From positions 1 to 33,827 of the forward strand of contig JAICJV010000025.1 of NCBI GenBank assembly GCA_025928265.1: a stretch of DNA of 33,827 bases. The letters are read 5' to 3'. The notes under the pieces are model-generated. The model was given only the letters and a program-made list of their open reading frames with translations, was not told where the DNA came from and searched no databases. Of the stretch, positions 1 through 8,585 are shown in pieces (the stretch's first letter is position 1; each line of letters begins with the position of its first letter). The translations under genes and the position numbers were made by a program. The stretch comes from Thermoleophilaceae bacterium (GTDB lineage Bacteria > Actinomycetota > Thermoleophilia > Solirubrobacterales > Thermoleophilaceae).

Positions 1-135
1 CGAGCCGGTGCCGCTGCCGAGGTCGTGGATCACGTGGTGATCCGTCGCCGGAACGTGCTCCACGAGGTCGCGAGCACGCGCCGCCGCGTCCGCCGGCTCG
101 CGCAGGGCAAGCCATTCCGCGCTGACCCGAGTCAT
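1..135 (-). CDS. SAM-dependent methyltransferase, N-terminal fragment (partial at window edge)
   Basis: Only the first 45 codons are in the window; the rest lies beyond base 1. The visible protein begins [20 protein letters not shown] and reaches DLGSGTGS, the glycine-rich motif I of class I (Rossmann-fold) SAM methyltransferases, near residues 38-45. The ATG at 135-133 overlaps the TGA of the upstream glycosyltransferase gene as ATGA, so the two are probably translationally coupled and the enzyme is the fourth visible member of the MDR dehydrogenase / pterin-synthase-like / GT4 operon. I infer that it methylates an intermediate or product of that pathway; the substrate cannot be read from the sequence. 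The class assignment rests on motif I alone. Confidence 0.75.
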   Translation of the reverse strand, partial: MTRVSAEWLALREPADAAARARDLVEHVPATDHHVIHDLGSGTGS

Positions 136-1112
136 CCCAGGACGTCCGCGATCAGCGCCGTGGTGGTGGACCAGCCGGGAAGCGAGTCACGCCGCCGGCG
201 GGCGGCGCCCCGCAGCCCCTCTCTGAGGTCGGCGTCGCCGAGCCACGATCGGAGCGCGGCAGCCAGCGCAGCGGGGTCCTCGGGCGGCACCAGCAGGCCC
301 GCATCACCGACCGCCTCCGGCACGCCGCCGACGTCGGATGCGACGACCGGCAGGCCACGCGCCAGAGCCTCCGTCACCACCATGCCGTACGTCTCGCGGC
401 GCGACGGCAGCACCAGCAGGTCGGACGCCGCGTAGACGCGGTCGAGATCGGCCCCCGTCAGTGGCCCGGTGAACGAGAGGCGCTCACGGTGGAGGCTCTG
501 CGCGAACTCCGGGTCGCGGTCGAGGCTGCCCGCGCAGGTGCAGTGCCATGACAGGTCAGCCAGTGTCGCCAGCGCATCGACCAGAACGTCGTGCCCCTTG
601 TCGCGCGTCACGGCGGCCACGCACAGCAGCGCCTCGCCGCCGGGGGTTCCGTTCGCGAGCGGTGCGGCGGCGACGCCCGGCCGGGCCACGTGCACCCGGT
701 CGGGAGGCAGCGCGTACAGCTCGAGCAGCCGGCGCCTGCCCCACTCGCTCGTGGTCACGACGGCAGCGGCGGCGGCGAGCGCTGTGCCCTCCGCGCGCGT
801 GTCCAACGGCATGTGCACCAGCACCACCAGGCGCAGGCGGCGGGCCTGCGGCACCAGGACCTCCGGTGCCTGCGAGGCGATCAGACCGTCGAGCAGCACG
901 ACGGAGTCGTCGGGGATCGCCTGCAGGACATCGGCGAGCACGCGGAACGCGTCGCCGTCAGGCGCCCGCCAGAAGCCGGGCACCGCGTGCTCGTGCACCG
1001 ACCAGCCGATCGAGGCGAGCCCATCGCAGACATGACGGTCGTAGGTGTTGCCGCCGGTCGGCCGGGCGGGGTCGTCGATGCCGTCGGGCACGACGGCGTG
1101 GACTGTCGTCAC
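132..1112 (-). CDS. GT4-family glycosyltransferase
   Basis: A 326-residue protein with the two-domain GT-B layout of family 4 retaining glycosyltransferases. The N-terminal acceptor half contains a glycine-rich loop ([12 protein letters not shown]). The C-terminal nucleotide-sugar half shows [17 protein letters not shown] followed by [19 protein letters not shown], the E-x7-E signature of the family, then [14 protein letters not shown]. It should transfer a sugar from a nucleotide donor in the cytoplasm; donor and acceptor are unknown. I chose the GTG at 1112 because it forms a 4-nt GTGA overlap with the stop of the upstream gene, the style used across the window. A GTG at 1136 in the same frame would add eight residues. 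The stop overlaps the next start as ATGA. Confidence 0.88.
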   Translation of the reverse strand: MTTVHAVVPDGIDDPARPTGGNTYDRHVCDGLASIGWSVHEHAVPGFWRAPDGDAFRVLADVLQAIPDDSVVLLDGLIASQAPEVLVPQARRLRLVVLVHMPLDTRAEGTALAAAAAVVTTSEWGRRRLLELYALPPDRVHVARPGVAAAPLANGTPGGEALLCVAAVTRDKGHDVLVDALATLADLSWHCTCAGSLDRDPEFAQSLHRERLSFTGPLTGADLDRVYAASDLLVLPSRRETYGMVVTEALARGLPVVASDVGGVPEAVGDAGLLVPPEDPAALAAALRSWLGDADLREGLRGAARRRRDSLPGWSTTTALIADVLG

Positions 1113-1498
1113 AGGCTGCGTTCGTAGCTCGCCCACGCGACGTGCGACTCGTGGAGCGTGACCACCAGTCCTTCGAGTCCCTCGCCCAGGTTGCCGGCGT
1201 GCACCCGGTCCGCGAGTCGATCCGCCACCACCCGGGCGAGCGCCTCGGTGGTGGTGTTCATCCCCGCGAGCTCGGGCTGCTCGTCGAGGTTGCGGTAGGT
1301 GAGCTCGGCGAGCACCGCGTGGAGCTCCTCGGTCGCGCGCCCGATGTCCACCACGAGGCCGTCGGCGTCGAGCTCGGCGCGCCGGAACGTGGCGTCCACC
1401 ACGTACGTCGCGCCGTGCAGGCGCTGCGCCGGGCCGAACACCTCGCCGCTGAAGCTGTGGGCGATCATCATGTGATCGCGGACGGTCACGCTGAACAC
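1109..1498 (-). CDS. 6-pyruvoyl-tetrahydropterin synthase / QueD-family protein with degenerate zinc site
   Basis: A 129-residue protein of the T-fold PTPS/QueD family. Family landmarks are present: AHSF with His14, [12 protein letters not shown] around 27-38, VVDIG with Asp51, [14 protein letters not shown] with Glu85, and the C-terminal [11 protein letters not shown]. Two features of active family members are missing. The usual zinc triad is H, then HxH; here the HGH motif is HGA (His28 kept, Ala30 instead of His). The catalytic cysteine just before it is also absent (GPAQRLHGA). The protein may therefore bind metal differently or catalyse a different step, so I avoid a QueD name. The start is the GTG two bases after the stop of the dehydrogenase gene; the ATG at 1500 is out of frame. 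Operon partners suggest a dedicated biosynthetic pathway. Confidence 0.8.
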   Translation of the reverse strand: MFSVTVRDHMMIAHSFSGEVFGPAQRLHGATYVVDATFRRAELDADGLVVDIGRATEELHAVLAELTYRNLDEQPELAGMNTTTEALARVVADRLADRVHAGNLGEGLEGLVVTLHESHVAWASYERSL

Positions 1499-1500
1499 AT

Positions 1501-2493
<993 letters not shown>

Positions 2494-2556
2494 GCCGCGC
2501 GGCTCGCCTGACTCCGCGGTCCGCCGCGACGGCGGCCCGGCGCCGAGCGCTCGGGT

Positions 2557-2748
2557 CTACGCCGGGCGGCGGTCTTCGGCCAGCGGGCCGAAGTAGGTGT
2601 CGTCGCTCGGCGCGATCGAATCCGCCCCGTCCGCCGAGTCGTCCTGGCGCGCGAGCTTCCTGGCTTCCTTGGCCGCGCGCTTCTCGCGCAGCTTGCTCTC
2701 GCGCGTCAGCTTCGCCCTCGTGGTCTTGCGCTTCGCATTCGATCCCAC
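2557..2748 (-). CDS. Small basic protein coupled to a cold-shock gene
   Basis: A 63-residue hypothetical protein. The first 38 residues are dominated by Lys/Arg with a helical look (AKRKTTRAKLTRESKLREKR), followed by an acidic, disordered-looking tail rich in Asp and Ser. The GTG start at 2748-2746 shares one base with the TAG of the upstream cold-shock gene (TAGTG), so ribosomes finishing the cold-shock protein could reinitiate directly. I know of similar short Lys/Arg-rich proteins after csp genes in actinobacteria but cannot name a family. Basic head and acidic tail would suit an RNA-binding or ribosome-associated helper; that is inference. Start and reality of the gene are supported by the overlap and by sensible composition only. 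Confidence 0.6.
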   Translation of the reverse strand: MGSNAKRKTTRAKLTRESKLREKRAAKEARKLARQDDSADGADSIAPSDDTYFGPLAEDRRPA

Positions 2749-2951
2749 TAGAGCACCTGCACGTTTGCGGCGGCCGGGCCCTTCGCTCCCTGCTCTGCGT
2801 CGAAGCTCACCTTCGCGCCCTCGGCGAGTGACTTGAAGCCGCTCCCCTGGATCGCGTTGTGATGCACGAACAGGTCCTTGCCCGAGTCGTCGGGCGTGAT
2901 GAAGCCGTAGCCCTTCTCGTCGCTGAACCACTTGACGGTTCCGGTAGCCAT
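2748..2951 (-). CDS. Cold-shock protein (CspA family), copy 1
   Basis: A 67-residue single-domain cold-shock protein beginning [21 protein letters not shown]1 (KGYGFI, 13-18) and RNP2 (LFVHH, 27-31) are intact, so it should bind single-stranded nucleic acid as an RNA chaperone. The ATG at 2951 is chosen because the family begins at exactly this methionine and it has a good Shine-Dalgarno (AAGGGAAA) just upstream; the open frame extends further upstream without family similarity. The gene is divergent from the ArsR-type regulator at 3119 and overlaps the small basic protein downstream. A second, very similar copy lies at 12720-12923. Cold induction is typical of the family but not visible here. 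Confidence 0.96.
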   Translation of the reverse strand: MATGTVKWFSDEKGYGFITPDDSGKDLFVHHNAIQGSGFKSLAEGAKVSFDAEQGAKGPAAANVQVL

Positions 2952-3078
2952 GTCGTTTCCCTTCGTGGTGTGCGCGCTGCGCGGCGCGGAGGTGCCGAAG
3001 GGCAACAACTGCGGAACGCCGAGCACTACTTCGGCCGAGCGGACGCTCGACCCGTAGACACGAGGCTAGCGGGCCGCC

Positions 3079-3108
3079 TTGACAGGCAGCCGGACGGCTG
3101 CGTAATAT
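3079..3108 (+). promoter_or_regulatory. Near-consensus sigma-70-type promoter of the ArsR-SRPBCC gene
   Basis: TTGACA at 3079-3084 and TAATAT at 3103-3108 are separated by 18 bases, an almost perfect housekeeping promoter that stands out in this GC-rich sequence. Transcription should begin near 3115, only a few bases before the TTG start at 3119, so the message is probably leaderless or nearly so. Confidence 0.75.
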
Positions 3109-3128
3109 ATGCATCCTGTTGGCTGCCT
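3084..3128 (+). promoter_or_regulatory. Palindromic operator overlapping the ArsR promoter
   Basis: Between the -35 and -10 boxes lies a 16-bp palindrome: GCAGCCG at 3086-3092 and CGGCTGC at 3095-3101. A third half-site GGCTGCCT follows at 3121-3128, across the start codon, and is an exact 8-bp inverted match to AGGCAGCC at 3084-3091. Placement inside the promoter spacer fits autorepression by the ArsR-type protein encoded directly downstream. The binding protein is inferred from position. Confidence 0.65.
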
Positions 3129-3976
3129 ATTCTTCCCTGGACGACGCCTTCAAGGCCCTCGCAGATCCGAGCCGGCGCCTGCTGCTCGACAGCCTGAACA
3201 AGCGCAACGGGCAGACGCTGCGCGAGCTCTGCGCCGGGCTCGACATGGCGCGCCAGTCGGTGAGCAAGCACCTCGCGGTGCTCGAGGCGGCCAATCTCGT
3301 CACGACCGTCCGCCGCGGCCGGGAGAAGCTCCACTACCTCAACGCGGCGCCCATCAACGAGATCTCCGAGCGCTGGATCACCAGCTACGAGCGGGACCGC
3401 GTCCACGCCCTGGGGGATCTCAAGCGAGCACTGGAGGACACGCGCGTGGACAAGCCCTCGTTCGTCTACACGACATACATCAAGACCACGCCCGAGCGTC
3501 TATGGCAGGCGCTGACCGAGCCGGCGTTCACCGAGCGCTACTGGGGCATGGTGTTCCACTCGGACTGGAAGACCGGCTCGCGCTACGTGCTCAACCAGTT
3601 CGGGCTGACGATCGTCGACGACGATCAGCTCGTGCTGGAGGCCGAGCCGTTCCGCCGGCTGTCGTACACCTGGCACACCGTCACGCCCGAGTGGGCGGAC
3701 GCGCTCGACCTCACCGAGGACGCGCGCGACCAGCTCTCCGCCGAGCCGCGGTCGAAGGTGACCTTCGACATCGAGCCGCTCGACGACGTGCAGGTGAAGC
3801 TGACTGTCGTCCACGACGGCCTCGACCCCGACGGCCTCATGCGCTCGCTCATCGCGGGTGGCTGGCCACGCGTGCTGTCGAACCTCAAGACCCTGCTCGA
3901 GACAGGCGAGCCGCTGCCGCACAGCTCGGTGATCAGGACGCCGGCCGCCGCCCTTCAGAAGGAGACCCCCCGATGA
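3119..3976 (+). CDS. ArsR-type winged-helix regulator fused to an SRPBCC (AHSA1-like) domain
   Basis: A 285-residue two-domain protein. Residues 1-90 form an ArsR/SmtB winged helix (FKALADPSRRLLLDSL, recognition-helix region MARQSVSKHLAVLEAANLV, wing VRRGREKLHYLN). No cysteine pair typical of metal-sensing ArsR proteins is present. Residues about 115-265 form an SRPBCC/AHSA1 hydrophobic-ligand fold (VYTTYIKTTPERLWQALTEP, FTERYWG, VTFDIEPLD, GGWPRVLSNLKTLLETG). The SRPBCC part probably binds a small hydrophobic ligand that controls DNA binding. The TTG at 3119 gives the normal N-terminus of the family; the ATG at 3109 is in another frame. It overlaps the DUF899 gene as ATGA and probably represses both through the operator in its promoter. 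Confidence 0.88.
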   Translation: MAAYSSLDDAFKALADPSRRLLLDSLNKRNGQTLRELCAGLDMARQSVSKHLAVLEAANLVTTVRRGREKLHYLNAAPINEISERWITSYERDRVHALGDLKRALEDTRVDKPSFVYTTYIKTTPERLWQALTEPAFTERYWGMVFHSDWKTGSRYVLNQFGLTIVDDDQLVLEAEPFRRLSYTWHTVTPEWADALDLTEDARDQLSAEPRSKVTFDIEPLDDVQVKLTVVHDGLDPDGLMRSLIAGGWPRVLSNLKTLLETGEPLPHSSVIRTPAAALQKETPR

Positions 3977-4743
3977 CGACGACCACTGCCCACCCCACCG
4001 CAACGCGCGAGGAATGGCTCGCCGCCCGCCTCGAACTGCTCGAGGACGAGAAGGAGCTGACGCGACGCGGCGACGAGGTCGCCCGGCGCCGGCAGCAGCT
4101 GCCGTGGGTGCCCGTGCAGAAGGAATACCGCTTCGAGACCGCGGATGGCCCGGCCTCTCTCGCCGACCTCTTCGGCGGCCGCTCGCAACTGCTCGTCTAC
4201 CACTTCATGTTCGGACCGGACTTCAGCGGCGGCTGCCCGTCATGCACCGCGATAGCCGACGGCTTCAACGGCGTCACCGTGCATCTCGAGCACCACGACG
4301 TCGCGTTCGTCGCCGTCTCGCGCGCGCCGCTCGCGAAGCTCGAGGCATATCGGCAGCGCATGGGCTGGACGTTCCGCTGGGTGTCGTCACAGGACAGTGA
4401 CTTCAACTACGACTTCAACACCTCGGTCACGGAGGCCCAGCAGCGGTCCGGATCGGTCGACTACAACTACCGCGAGGTCGACACGAGCTGGCTCGAGCGC
4501 CCCGACCCGCAGGGCGGCGCGTCGCAGCACGCGGCGTCGGCCGGCACCGACGTCGCGACCTTCACGCGCGAGGCCCCCGGCATGAGCGCCTTCGCCATGC
4601 AGGACGGCGCGGTCCACCACACCTACTCGACCTACGCGCGCGGACTCGACGGCCTGTGGGGCATGTACCAGTGGCTCGACCGCGCGCCGAAGGGACGAAA
4701 TGAAGGCGCGGGGCCGTGGTGGAGGCGGCGGGACGAGTACTGA
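3973..4743 (+). CDS. DUF899 thioredoxin-like protein
   Basis: A 256-residue protein of the DUF899 family, which adopts a thioredoxin-like fold. The region YRFETADGPASLADLFGGRS is followed by LLVYHFMFGPDF and by the GGCPSC motif with Cys88 and Cys91, a CxxC pair at the expected thioredoxin position. Further family stretches include VAFVAVSRAPLAKLEAYRQR, MGWTFRWVSS and FNYDF. Function in the family is uncharacterised; a thiol redox or dithiol-dependent role is plausible. Its ATG overlaps the stop of the ArsR-SRPBCC gene (ATGA), so the two are one transcription unit and DUF899 is the likely target of the regulator. The C-terminus GPWWRRRDEY is characteristic of the family. Confidence 0.88.
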   Translation: MTTTTAHPTATREEWLAARLELLEDEKELTRRGDEVARRRQQLPWVPVQKEYRFETADGPASLADLFGGRSQLLVYHFMFGPDFSGGCPSCTAIADGFNGVTVHLEHHDVAFVAVSRAPLAKLEAYRQRMGWTFRWVSSQDSDFNYDFNTSVTEAQQRSGSVDYNYREVDTSWLERPDPQGGASQHAASAGTDVATFTREAPGMSAFAMQDGAVHHTYSTYARGLDGLWGMYQWLDRAPKGRNEGAGPWWRRRDEY

Positions 4744-4888
4744 GCGAGCAGCGCGGCAGCTGGCCCACACGAACTGTCCACGGAGGCCGCCCCCGATCAA
4801 GCGCACTTGACTTTCATCCGTCGTCCGGAGCGGCGGCCATGAGTGACGGCAACACTGGTCCGGATACGCAAGGTTTCCGAGGTGTGAG

Positions 4889-4914
4889 CGCCGCCGGCTC
4901 GGGCCTCGGCGGCG
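4889..4914 (-). terminator. GC-rich hairpin after the cyclase/ATPase gene
   Basis: CGCCGCCG at 4889-4896 pairs with CGGCGGCG at 4907-4914 around a 10-base loop. It begins six bases after the stop codon of the minus-strand cyclase gene and lies in the 176-bp gap between convergent genes. There is no T-run, so it may be a weak terminator or RNA 3'-end stabiliser. The rest of 4744-4888 shows nothing recognisable. Confidence 0.4.
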
Positions 4915-4919
4915 ACTGC

Positions 4920-7900
4920 TCAGGTTTCGATCGCTGCGGGTGAGGTGAGGATCGCGGCTGCCCGTGGTTCGAAGGCGCCGTAGCCGTGCTGCTGGGAGAG
5001 CTCGAGTGCGCGGGTGGCGTGTTCGCAGGCGGGTCCGGGTTGGCCGCGGTCGGCGAGGGCTTCGGCCCAGCCGAGCTCCGATCGGGCTTCCCAGAGGCGC
5101 AGGCCGTGCTTGTGGTGAAACTCGCACGAGAACGCGAACTGCGCGTCGGCGTGTTCGTGGCGGCCCAACGTCGCGTCGAGCAGCGCGAGGTACATGCGCG
5201 CGTGTCCGTACCCCGCGACGCCGTTCCAGACGAACTGGTCGGCATAGGGCTCGAGCAGCTTGTACAGCATCCCGGCGGCCTCGCGCGAGCGGGTCTGCGC
5301 GGCGGCGTCCGCGTACCCTGCCAGCGCGCTCATCCGAGTTGTGTCGTAGGGGATGTGTCGGAAGTGCTTGGCGGCGGCGCGCGCGAGTACCTCGGCGCCC
5401 TCCGACCGGCGGTCGATGAAGCAGTACAAGCGACTCAGCCCGGCCTCCCAAGCCGGGATGGCAGGGTAGTTCGCCACGGTTTCCTCCACGAGCGCGATCA
5501 ACTCGGCGCCCCTGCCCTGCGCGCCTCGGGTCTCGAGGAGCGTGGCACCGTAGACCATTGCGGCGTCGGGTTCGCTGCCCTCTTGCCCGAACTGCAGAGC
5601 CTGTTCGGCGAGGCGCTCGCCGGCGTCCAGTTCGCCGTGCGTACACGTCAGCGCGGCCGCTATGTAGCCAGCGATCCAGCGGTGCGTCGGCTGCCGGGTC
5701 TGCTCAGCGATGGCGCGCATACGCGCGACCGTCGCATCGGCCCGCGCGAACTCACAAAGCTCGACCGCCACGTGTGTCTCATTGACCCCGGCAAGGAGCT
5801 CGAGGTTGAGATCTTCCACCTGCGGGAGGAGCGCCTGTACCTCGCGCACGTGTCCGGCGCGCTCGGCGAGCGTGTCCGGCGCCCAGCATGAGTACAAGGC
5901 GTCCTCGAGCACGGCGGCAAGGGTGCGTGGGTCTCGCGCTTCGCGTGCGAGCCTGATCGCCTCCCGGGCCAGCGCCCGCCGCCGCGCGTGCTCCGGCTCG
6001 AATGTCAACTCCTGCGCCTGCAGCGACAGCAGCCGCGCGTGCCGGGCCGGCTGCGGCGGGTGATCGAGCTCGAGCGCGCGCGCGATCGCCGCGACCCGCT
6101 CCACATCGATCGCCCCGAACCCGCTCGCGAAGCCGCGGTTGTTCGCAAGCGCCGCCCGGGCGGCGAGGTCGGCGTCCGCAAGGTCAGACGCGATCCGGGA
6201 CGCCTCCAGCAGCGTCTCCCGGTGCGCCGCATCGCCCGTGAGGCGTTGCGCGTGGCCGAGGCCGATCAACGCCTCGCAGCGCTCGATCGTGGTCCCCGGT
6301 CCGAACAGTTCGAGCGCGTCGGCGAACAGCTTCGCGGCCTCGCTCGGCGCGAGACTGTCGAGCGCACGCTGCCCAGCGCGCAGCGAGTAGCCGGCCGCCT
6401 TGTGCTTATCGACCGACACGGTCGCCAACCGCCAATGCAACGCCAGCTCCGCCAAACGCTCCTCAGCATCGCTGCCGTAAAGCGCTTCGAGCGTCTCGGC
6501 GACCTGCAGGTGCATCCGTGCCCGTCGTGTCGCGCCGAGACCCGCGTACAGGGTGTGGTTGATCAGCGCGTGCGCGAACGAGAACCGCCCGGCGCGGTCG
6601 GACGATTCGACGAGCAGCGACGCCTGCACAGCCGCCTCGAGCTGCTCGAGCAACGTGACCTCGTCGAGGTCGACGAGTTGCGCGAGCAGGTCGAGGTCGA
6701 AGCTGCGGCCGATCACCGCCGCCGCGGTCAGCGTCTGTCGCGCGCCGGTGCCGAGCTTCTCGACCCGCCGCTCGACAACCTCACGCACGCTCTCGGGCAA
6801 GGCCACGCCGGAGCTGCGATCGATGACCCACCGGTCGCGCCGCTCGTCGTAGACGACCATCCCGGACTCGGACAGGTTGCGGAGGATCTCACCGACGAAG
6901 AACGGGTTTCCACCGGTCTCCGCCGCGATATCCGCGGCAAGGGCGGCCCCGTCGGCGTCGAGCTCGTGGCCGGCGGCTGCGGCGGTCATCGCCTGCACGT
7001 CCTCCGTTCGCAGGCCTTGCAGCGCGATCCGCTCGACGCCGTCGAGCCGTCGGAGATCGGCGAGCGCCGCGGTCAGCGGATGCTCGTTGGTCAGGTCAGA
7101 CTCTCGATAGGTGACCAGCAGATGCAGCGGCCCGTGCTCGAGATTGCGCGCGATGTGCTTCAGCAGAGCCACCGACTGGCCGTCCGCCCACTGGAAGTCA
7201 TCGAGTACGACGCACAACGGCGCCGACGCGGCCGTCGCCCGCAGCAACTCCGCCACGGCCTTGAACAACAGGAAGCGCTCAGTCTCAGGGTCAGAGGTCT
7301 GTCGCGCTGGGGCGTCCGGAATACGGCGGGCGAGGTTGGACGCGAGCCGCGCCATCTCGCCGCCGTGCAACTGCGCGTAGTTCGCGAGCACGTCATTCGG
7401 TGCGTGTTCGACGATCTGCGTGCAGACCGCGATCCACGGCTCATACGGCGCCGCCAGATCCTCGCTGCACGAACCCCAGCACACCGCGAATCCGTCCGCG
7501 TTGGCTCCGAGTGCTGCGTAGCACGCCAGCCTCGTCTTCCCGATACCCGGCTCGCCCGACAGCAGGATCACCTGCCGGACACCCGACCGCGCATGAGTGC
7601 GCGCGACCTCGATGAGCTCGCGCTCCGGTTCGCGACCGACGTATGCGATCCGCGGCACCGTCCGCAGCGCTTCGGGCAGCGGCCATCGGCCCACATCGGC
7701 CCCGGACTGCTCCGGATCCAACGGCTCCCAGAGAACCCTGAATGCCTCCATCGGCTCCGGGATTCCTTTCAGTTCCAGCTCTCCGAAGGACTCGAATTGC
7801 GCCCCGTCGACGCGACCGGCGGCCATCTTCGTCATCGGCGAGACGAGGATCCCGTCCGTCGGCGCGTTGTCGCACAACCGAGCGGCCTCGACCGGCGGCA

Positions 7901-8237
7901 TCCCGAAGTAGTCCCCGTCCTTGGCCAGCGTCTCCCCGGTCCCCAACCCGATGCGCACGTGCAACCGTTGCTCGGCCCCGCGATAGCGCCGCTCGAACAG
8001 CTGCTGCGTCAACACCGCGCACTTGACTGCGGCCGAGGCGGAGCTGAACGCGACCATCAGACCGTCGCCGGTGTTCTTGAACTCCTTGCCGCCGGACCGC
8101 TCGATCGCCTCGCGCAGCAGCGTGAAGTACTCCTCGAACAGCTCGTCCGCGCGGACCGGCCCGACCGACGTTGCCAACCGGGTCGACCCGACAAGATCGA
8201 CCAGCCAGATCGTGCACAGCTCGACCGACTCAGCCAC
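4920..8237 (-). CDS. Class III cyclase-homology / AAA ATPase / TPR regulator
   Basis: A 1105-residue signalling protein of the cyclase-STAND ATPase type common in actinobacteria. Residues 1-170 are a class III nucleotide cyclase domain: metal Asp14 in LVDLVGST, Lys54 and second metal Asp58 in FKNTGDG, Asp109 in DGDYFG, Arg120 in PPVEAAR. The transition-state Asn of the VNxAAR motif is replaced by Val116, so cyclase activity is doubtful. Residues 200-500 form a P-loop module (GREPERELI, Walker A GEPGIGKT at 228-235, Walker B LCVVLDDF at 341-348). The remaining ~500 residues are helical repeats like TPRs. No C-terminal LuxR helix-turn-helix is seen. The GTG at 8237 has a GGGGGA Shine-Dalgarno; the 38 residues upstream in frame are low-complexity leader. 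Confidence 0.88.
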   Translation of the reverse strand: MAESVELCTIWLVDLVGSTRLATSVGPVRADELFEEYFTLLREAIERSGGKEFKNTGDGLMVAFSSASAAVKCAVLTQQLFERRYRGAEQRLHVRIGLGTGETLAKDGDYFGMPPVEAARLCDNAPTDGILVSPMTKMAAGRVDGAQFESFGELELKGIPEPMEAFRVLWEPLDPEQSGADVGRWPLPEALRTVPRIAYVGREPERELIEVARTHARSGVRQVILLSGEPGIGKTRLACYAALGANADGFAVCWGSCSEDLAAPYEPWIAVCTQIVEHAPNDVLANYAQLHGGEMARLASNLARRIPDAPARQTSDPETERFLLFKAVAELLRATAASAPLCVVLDDFQWADGQSVALLKHIARNLEHGPLHLLVTYRESDLTNEHPLTAALADLRRLDGVERIALQGLRTEDVQAMTAAAAGHELDADGAALAADIAAETGGNPFFVGEILRNLSESGMVVYDERRDRWVIDRSSGVALPESVREVVERRVEKLGTGARQTLTAAAVIGRSFDLDLLAQLVDLDEVTLLEQLEAAVQASLLVESSDRAGRFSFAHALINHTLYAGLGATRRARMHLQVAETLEALYGSDAEERLAELALHWRLATVSVDKHKAAGYSLRAGQRALDSLAPSEAAKLFADALELFGPGTTIERCEALIGLGHAQRLTGDAAHRETLLEASRIASDLADADLAARAALANNRGFASGFGAIDVERVAAIARALELDHPPQPARHARLLSLQAQELTFEPEHARRRALAREAIRLAREARDPRTLAAVLEDALYSCWAPDTLAERAGHVREVQALLPQVEDLNLELLAGVNETHVAVELCEFARADATVARMRAIAEQTRQPTHRWIAGYIAAALTCTHGELDAGERLAEQALQFGQEGSEPDAAMVYGATLLETRGAQGRGAELIALVEETVANYPAIPAWEAGLSRLYCFIDRRSEGAEVLARAAAKHFRHIPYDTTRMSALAGYADAAAQTRSREAAGMLYKLLEPYADQFVWNGVAGYGHARMYLALLDATLGRHEHADAQFAFSCEFHHKHGLRLWEARSELGWAEALADRGQPGPACEHATRALELSQQHGYGAFEPRAAAILTSPAAIET

Positions 8238-8263
8238 ACGTCCCCCGTATTGAAGTTCCAGGA

Positions 8264-8304
8264 CCCAAACCCTAACCCGCCAACCCAACCCAACCCCGCC
8301 ACCC
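8264..8304 (-). other. Potential G-quadruplex in the leader of the cyclase/ATPase gene
   Basis: Read on the minus strand, runs of three or four G occur at 8302-8304, 8294-8297, 8289-8291, 8284-8286, 8276-8278, 8270-8272 and 8264-8266, mostly separated by TT, TTA or TTT. Short loops like these satisfy the usual G-quadruplex pattern several times over. The run ends 27 bases before the GTG start on the coding strand, so a structure could form in the mRNA leader or in the non-template DNA. Folding is predicted from spacing only. Confidence 0.55.
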
Positions 8305-8336
8305 GGGGCACCCGAGGGCGGCGACCTGCCAGCGGT

Positions 8337-8350
8337 TGTTCCGCGGAACA
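8337..8350. promoter_or_regulatory. Perfect 14-bp palindrome, possible operator
   Basis: TGTTCCGCGGAACA reads identically on both strands. It lies 100 bases upstream of the cyclase/ATPase start in the same intergenic region. This length and symmetry suit a dimeric repressor, but no promoter boxes or known consensus could be tied to it. Confidence 0.35.
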
Positions 8351-8585
8351 CGCAGCGGACTTACGAGCCCCATGCGACCAAAGTGCGGCCACGCCCCCGG
8401 GTTCATGGACGCGTTCGTCTTTGACCGCGATATGCAACGGAAAAGCCGAACACGTCCCGAAACGCCGCTCCTTCCTCGCCAGTCTCGCCCGGCCGATCCC
8501 GCCGCGCCCCGATCCGGGCGGAACGCGCCACCCCCGCTCCCTGCTTGAACCAGGGCAGTCGCCCGCCCACGTAGGCGTCAGCCGC

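Larger units (their letters stand above)
8238..8585. other. 348-bp intergenic region upstream of the cyclase/ATPase gene
   Basis: No credible gene is seen on either strand. It holds a run of regularly spaced G-triplets on the minus strand just upstream of the cyclase gene (8264-8304) and a perfect 14-bp palindrome (8337-8350), each listed separately. The part from 8351 to 8585 contains a slightly less GC-rich stretch around 8420-8455 but no promoter boxes I can support. Confidence 0.6.

Noticed and set aside
3109-4743. ATG at 3109 as start of a longer protein ending in DUF899
   Set aside because: This frame runs antiphase through the clear ArsR-SRPBCC gene; its first part has no domain. DUF899 starts at 3973.
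8264-8300. CCCTAA-like, telomere-like sequence
   Set aside because: Spacing is irregular and it lies inside a chromosome-like gene region; better explained as a G-run leader.
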